Assembly (NCBI GenBank): GCA_021018995.1
Contig: CM037593.1
Span: forward strand, 18,008,088 to 18,072,087
Origin: Chloranthus sessilifolius
Lineage: Eukaryota > Streptophyta > Magnoliopsida > Chloranthales > Chloranthaceae
Length of the DNA: 64,000 nucleotides
Direction of reading: 5' to 3'
Position numbers and translations under genes: made by a program
Notes under the pieces: model-generated
Databases searched by the model: none
What the model was told of the DNA's origin: nothing
The model's input: only the letters and a program-made list of their open reading frames with translations
Shown here: in pieces, positions 59,049-64,000 of the stretch
Layout of the letters: the number at the start of each line of letters is the position of its first letter
Numbering within the stretch: the stretch's first letter is position 1

Positions 59049-60510
59049 CATACGCACACACACTTTTCACAATTCTTAAGCAATTAAACATTTGAATGGA
59101 AATCTATATCACTACATACATGCTCTTGTAAAATAAAGTACATGTTCAAGGTGTTCCCTACCTCAAGTCTTCATTTGATCAATGCATCAAGGTCCCACGT
59201 GGCTCCTTGTACACTAGTCCACACGTACCACCTATGGTACCACATAACAGGTGAAACACATCACAAAGGATGCAATAAAGAAGGTGTAAGACCCTCCAAG
59301 AATCTTAAAGTCAAACCCAAAAGTCAACACAATTGATCTCAGTCGATTAATCGAATTCCAAAATCGATTAATCGAATCTGGTTCGATTAATCGATTTCCA
59401 AAATCGATTAATCGAAGGTCAATATCGATTAATCGAAGTAATTTCGATTAATCGAAATTCTCCTTTTCGCAAAGTCAATCCTCAATTCGAACAGTCGAGT
59501 TTTCATTCGATTAATCGAATCCAATTTTGATTAATCGAAATTCTTCTTTTCGCAAAGTCGACCCACAGTTCGAACAGTCGAGTTTTCATTCGATTAATCG
59601 AATCCGATTTCGATTAATCGAAATTCTTCTTTTCGCAAAGTCTCGGTTCGAGCAATGAATTTCACAAGTTGATTAATCGATCCCAAATCGATTAATCGAA
59701 AACTAAAATCGATTAATCGAAATCCCATTTCGATTAGTCGATTTTTCCTTAAGTCATTTTCTCCAACCCCTGGGGTCCACTGGAGGTTCCCAGTCGATTA
59801 ATCGATCCCCAAATCGATTAATCGAAATTCAAAGTCGATTAATCGAAATCAAATTCGATTAATCGAAATCGGGGTCCTCTGACCTTTCAACTTCCTGGCC
59901 AATTTCGATTAATCAAAACCCAATTTCGATTAATCGAATTTATCAGATTCAGCCCCTTTCGAGCTGTTCTTCCCAATCTTTTTCCATACTTTTTCCTCTA
60001 TTTTTCTAAGCCATTATCCTATGATTTAACCCACATTCAAATACAACTTAACCCCTATAATCTATGCATCTTATTTACGAAAATTTTTACCTTGAATAGA
60101 TCTCAAATCAAATGGTTGGAAGGCTAGGGTTTCCAGCTTTTGTTCTAACAGATCCCCGTTGAATCCGGCTTTTATCTCTTGAATCCCCCCCTCCAATCAG
60201 TTTCAATAACTCCTCTCCTACTTCTCTCTCTTTCTCTCTCTTCTTTACTCTCCTTCAACAACCAAAAATACACATCTAGGGTTATTAAACCCTTTTATCT
60301 ATCTCCCTCATTGTGTGTTGAGCACATACACCGCAGTAGGTGTAAGTGACTTCTCATTTACATCACACACCACATAATCACTCAAACTATCACATCTCGT
60401 CCGTTCATCACATTCTATGCTAACTCATGATCTCCTGATTGGTCAAACTTGTGACCAATTGGGCACGGATCCCGAGGTCATAGTTTAGCGTGATTTTTCG
60501 GGCTATTACA
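59049..60510 (-). repeat. Tekay 5' LTR, part 2 (after the Athila insertion)
   Basis: It matches 36846-38273 of the left LTR. The palindrome array (59343-59940) has two extra units near 59370-59410 and one fewer near 59900 than the left LTR. Confidence 0.94.
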
Positions 60511-61056
60511 TCAAGAGTCTCTCTCCCCCCACTCCCAAGTCCGAACGTCTCTGTCATCTCTCTCTCTCTCTCTCAAATCTTAGCCACTCATCTCGTTCTA
60601 TGACATCTCATTCACTCTTCGATCGTCAACGCCAAGATCTTAGATTATCGTCGATTTTTCGCTGAAGTCAAAGGTATGCTATAATTATTATTTTTTAATA
60701 AAAAATAAAAACTCTAATTTATTACTCAAAGTATAATTATTTTTAGGGATAATAGCTTCTGACAGACATTCATATACCAAATAGTATTTAAACAATTTTC
60801 TACCATTAAATTAGAAATTTTGATCTCACACCATTGAAGTGCTCTTTACTATTACTACTATCTTACGACTATAAGGGATTCCCCATCAGAAAAATGTTGG
60901 CTCCGCCATAGGGTGTCACGTGGCATATGATCTGAGTTTTGAATGTATAGGTTCATCCATACATTAGAATCCATAGACCTTTTCCATTTTATAAATTTAT
61001 CATTATTTTTATGATTTTATAGAGCAACACGTGCAAAGCACGTGCATGTTTACCAG

Positions 61057-63477
61057 TTCCTAAAAAAGTAGCCATAGACGTGCAAGATTTTAGACCGATC
61101 AACTTATTAAATGGGCTCTATAAAATTATTAGTAAGGTGCTCACTAATCAACTTAAATTAATTCTACCTGAGATTATTTCTCATAAGCAATCGGCCTTCC
61201 TCAAAGACAGACAACTTGTGGATGGGGTTCTCATTGCACATGAGCTAATTGATTCTTACCATAAGAAGAAAAAATTAGGTTTAATTCTTAAGGTGGATCT
61301 TGAAAAAGCTTTTGATAGAAAGAATGAGTTTCAGTATTAAATGGAGAGGCTAGATTAGGGGTTGCTTGGCGTCAGTGTGGTTCTCTCTTGTTGTTAATGG
61401 GGTTGTGGAAGAATTTTTTTCTTCAGAGCAGGAGTTAAAAGGTAGGGGGATCCCCTCTCTTCTTTTGTCTTCTTGATAATCGCGCAAGGGACGTCTACCC
61501 TTATCAATATGACTGTCGATGCTGGAATCTTCAAAGGCTTCATAGTTAGCAAAAACAATTGTGAAATTTCACACCTTCAATATATTGATGATACCATGCT
61601 TTTCATTGACGAGGATGAAGCTACTCTTAGAGGAGTGTGGGCGGCTCTAATATGTTTTGAAGTAGTCTCATGCTTGAAAGTGAATTTGTCTAAGTCTTCT
61701 CTTATTGGGATTGCCATGTGTGAGAGGGAGGTTTAGAGATTGGTGGGGATCTTTGAGTATGATGTTGCTTCCTTGCCGTTCATGTACCTACGTCTTCCTA
61801 TTGGCCCCGAAAATCTGCGAAGAAATATGTGGTATCCGATTATTGAAAAGGCCAAAATAAAATTAGAAGGGTGGAAGGAAAATCTTCTCTCATTTGCTGG
61901 AAAAATTACGCAAATTAAATCTATCTTATCGGCATTGCCTATTTTCTATATGTCGTTGTTTAGATGCCCTAGCTGGGTGGTCCAAAGATTAGAAAAGTTG
62001 CAAAGAGATTTTCTGTGGTCGGGAATTGAAGGTAAATCAAAAGTCCACTCTATCGATTGAAGATTGTTGTGTTGGAATAAGGAAGATGGTGGCATGGGTA
62101 TTATTAGTTTAAGACTATTTAATGATGCTTTGCTTGTCAAATGGTATTGGCGCATTGAGCTGGAGAGGTCCAGCCTATGAAGGTGTATCCTGTTGGATAA
62201 GTACAGTTCTGGAGGTAGCAGGTGGGACATTAAGATCTCGCGACCAGCTTCTGGTTTTTGGTGTCCTCTTAGCAAGGTTAATGAGCTTTTTAAAGAAGGA
62301 GCCAACATTAGTATTGTTGATGGAATTACTACTTCTTTTTGGTATGATAGGTGGCAGCTTGCCCAACCCCTTAAAGCCATTTTTCCTAATGTTTATAGGA
62401 TCTATGTTAACCAGCAAGCTTCAGTTTTAGAGATGGCAGAGTCCGATTCCAAAGGTAGAATTTTTTAGAATTTAGTTACTTTAAGAAGGCTCTATGAGGT
62501 TGAGATTAGTAAGGTTACCATCCTTCTGAACCTCCTTAATTCGTTCATCTCTTTCAACTCTTAGAAGCATGATTCTCCTTCTTGGTTTGACTGCTTGGAT
62601 GGAAAATTAAAGGCTAATGTGTTGTAAAAGAAATTAGCGGGAGTTGTTACTCTAAATCTCCCGTGACTGTGCATTTGAAAGTCAAAGGCTCTTAACATAG
62701 TTATCACATTTGTCTGGTAAGTAGTGGCCGATAAGATTTTAACTCTTGATAATTTAATTTCCAGGGGTCTCTCGTTGGCAAATAGGTGCGTCAAGTGCAA
62801 GATGGCTGAGGAAGACGTTGCTCATCTTTTTATCCATTGTGATTCAACTTATGTCATCTGAGGCTTCTTGCTTAGATGGTTCAAAGTATCTTGGGTTATG
62901 CCGAGCTCATGTGATTCACTTTTTGGAATGTGGCAATATAGCTGTGGAGGCTAGAGACGAGGCAAAATTTGGAGTCTAGTTCCTTTCGCGGTTCTGTGGA
63001 TGATATAGAAAGAAAGGAACATGAGAATTTTTTAAGGAAAGGAGATGCAGATTTCGATGCTTACTGAAAAAATTTAAATTAAAATTTTGCAGTGGGCTCA
63101 GAGTTTAAAGATTATCTAGCCGTTTTCGATTAGGGACTGTATTTCTATCTTAGGGGATATTGGTGGAGGGTGTAGTTTTATGCTGACTCTGCATTAGTTC
63201 TGTGTTTGTCAAGTTTTCCTTCATTTAGGTTCTCAATTTGAACATCTTGTTCTATGAGTTTTCTTTTGTAGCTTTTTAGTTCTGTTTTTGTTTCTTGAGC
63301 TTTCTAATTATGTTTTTGTGGTTTATGTCTCTGGCTATTTAGGGAGTGATGGCATTATTAAAGCTCCCTTAGGAGTTGGGTGATTTTCCTTATTGTTGTA
63401 TGTGAGTTGGCTTTGCTCTTTAATGGTAGAGTGAGGTCCCTTATCCCTTAGCTTTAATTATATAATATAAAAAAAAG
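61057..63477 (+). pseudogene. 3' part of the split LINE: reverse transcriptase and zf-RVT
   Basis: It begins with the PKK residues and DFRPINLLNGLYKI. Next come QSAFLKDRQLVDGVL and the palm motif VDLEKAFDR (about 61310). An internal deletion and shifts follow, then YIDD (61581) and LPFMYLRLPIG. PCP-type residues RCPSWVVQRLEKLQRDFLWSG follow, then FWYDRW, then a zf-RVT finger CVKCKMAEEDVAHLFIHC (about 62790-62840). The 3' UTR ends in TATAATATAAAAAAAA at about 63477. It pairs with 29640-29996. Confidence 0.88.
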
Positions 63478-63858
63478 TTTTTAAAGTGACACTTATTGTT
63501 ACACACTTATTTTCTACAAAATCATTTAGGATGACCTCTCTCCATGGGTCACAAAGCTTAATTATTTGTCAAAGCTATCTATGTTTGTCTTCAAACGCAC
63601 TGCCATGATAGTCTACTTTTTCGCGGCGTGCACATGTTTAATCATTTAAAATTTTCAACTAACAACCCATAATGGCATCATTGATGCATAACTTAACATA
63701 AAAAATACTTCGAGTAGAGGATTCTAATCATTCCATTGATGAACTTTAATTTTCATCGCTAAAAAAAAAAAAAAAATGTAAACTATCATCTATTTAGAGA
63801 ACATAGGGCGAATGATTCAAATCTACCAAGATCCATTAAGCACTAGTTTGCTGGAAAA
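63478..63858. other. Unassigned AT-rich DNA
   Basis: It contains a poly-A run at about 63760. No gene-like frame was seen. Confidence 0.4.
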
Positions 63859-64000
63859 TAAGGGTGGCAATGGGTCGGGCTCGGGCCTCAAATTCTATTA
63901 TAAATAGGTCAGGCTTGGGTCGTTTTTTATTTGAAAATGACAAATATTTCCCCAACGAAAAAACACATTGCACTTGACGGTTATAATATAAATTGGAAAC
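63859..64000. mobile_element. Start of another hAT-like MITE, cut by the window end
   Basis: TAAGGGTGGCAATGGGTCGG matches the hAT-type terminus seen at 13661 (TAGGGCTGTCAACGGGTCGG). The other end is outside the window. Confidence 0.5.

Larger units (their letters stand above)
35708..60510 (-). mobile_element. Tekay-type chromovirus (Ty3/gypsy), minus strand, with nested Athila
   Basis: The LTRs 35708-38273 and 46033-60510 (the latter interrupted) begin TGTGACAGCCC and end GGGCTATTACA. The 5-bp TSD TCAAG lies at 35703-35707 and 60511-60515. The order on the minus strand is right LTR, an initiator-Met-tRNA-type primer site, gag, pol (protease, RT, RNase H, integrase, chromodomain), a palindrome array, an extra ORF, a polypurine tract and the left LTR. 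Many stops and frameshifts make it inactive. Confidence 0.93.
35348..60911. mobile_element. hAT element (about 0.75 kb of its own) split by the Tekay insertion
   Basis: The left end is CAGTGGTGGAGCCACG; the right end read inward is CTATGGCGGAGCCAAC. A perfect 8-bp TSD GGTGTCAC lies at 35340-35347 and 60912-60919. Its own sequence is 35348-35707 plus 60516-60911, with CT-rich tracts next to the break, and is non-coding. Confidence 0.85.
29997..61056 (+). mobile_element. Helitron-like insert splitting the LINE (hosts the whole nest)
   Basis: Removing it rejoins the LINE frame, with A on the left and T on the right, as for Helitron insertion between A and T without TSD. The right end has a 7-bp-stem hairpin CACGTGC-AAA-GCACGTG (61028-61044) then CATGTTTA and CCAG, close to the Helitron CTRR terminus. 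The left end reads CTACTATTTAAAAGTAAAA, and similar sequence recurs at 31506 and 32996. It lacks the canonical 5' TC, and no Rep/helicase gene is present, so it would be non-autonomous. Length without nested elements is about 5.5 kb. Confidence 0.55.

Overview
This window is repeat-dense nuclear DNA of a flowering plant, probably a eudicot. It carries Athila and Tekay Ty3/gypsy LTR retrotransposons with plant-type tRNA primer sites, L1-type LINEs, hAT and Mutator-like (MULE) DNA transposons and MITEs. Only one convincing host gene is visible, a short VQ-motif protein gene at 26728-27033. No rRNA, tRNA gene or CRISPR array was recognised. Element boundaries below were placed by eye from terminal repeats and target-site duplications (TSDs); family names rest on motifs and not on database searches.

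Layout. 1-2929: 3' tail and 3' LTR of an Athila-like element. 3109-8390: degenerate L1-type LINE. 8390-15300: an old LTR-like stretch holding an Athila-type solo LTR (10417-11973), then a 370-bp hAT MITE, a 162-bp MULE-type MITE and a 1.07-kb hAT element packed edge to edge. 15457-24952: a complete 9.5-kb MULE with about 100-bp terminal inverted repeats and a perfect 9-bp TSD. It carries a decayed transposase gene (minus strand), a decayed Ulp1-like cysteine protease gene (plus strand) and seven arrays of a 22-bp repeat. 24962-29640: the VQ gene, MITEs and a large-TIR element sitting inside a TA microsatellite.

29640-63477 is a nest. A LINE is split by a Helitron-like insert (29997-61056). 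That insert contains a hAT element (35348-60911), the hAT is split by a Tekay chromovirus on the minus strand (35708-60510), and the right LTR of the Tekay is split by an Athila element (47228-59043). Four of these junction pairs can be read directly: LINE frames that rejoin across the insert, the 8-bp TSD GGTGTCAC, the 5-bp TSD TCAAG and the 5-bp TSD GATGT. Tandem duplications and further MITEs lie in 30889-34850. The window ends in the start of another hAT-like repeat.

Most striking signal: three unrelated transposon classes (MULE, Tekay, Athila) each carry arrays of short CpG-containing palindromes built on TCGA half-sites (TCGATATCGA, TCGATTAATCGA, TCGATGCATCGA), phased at about 19-22 bp and confined to non-coding DNA near promoters, introns, leaders and gene ends. 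In the MULE about 75 units hold an almost exact 22-bp period in seven places. The layout resembles the motif arrays that VANDAL-class MULEs use for sequence-specific anti-silencing, but that role is inference here.
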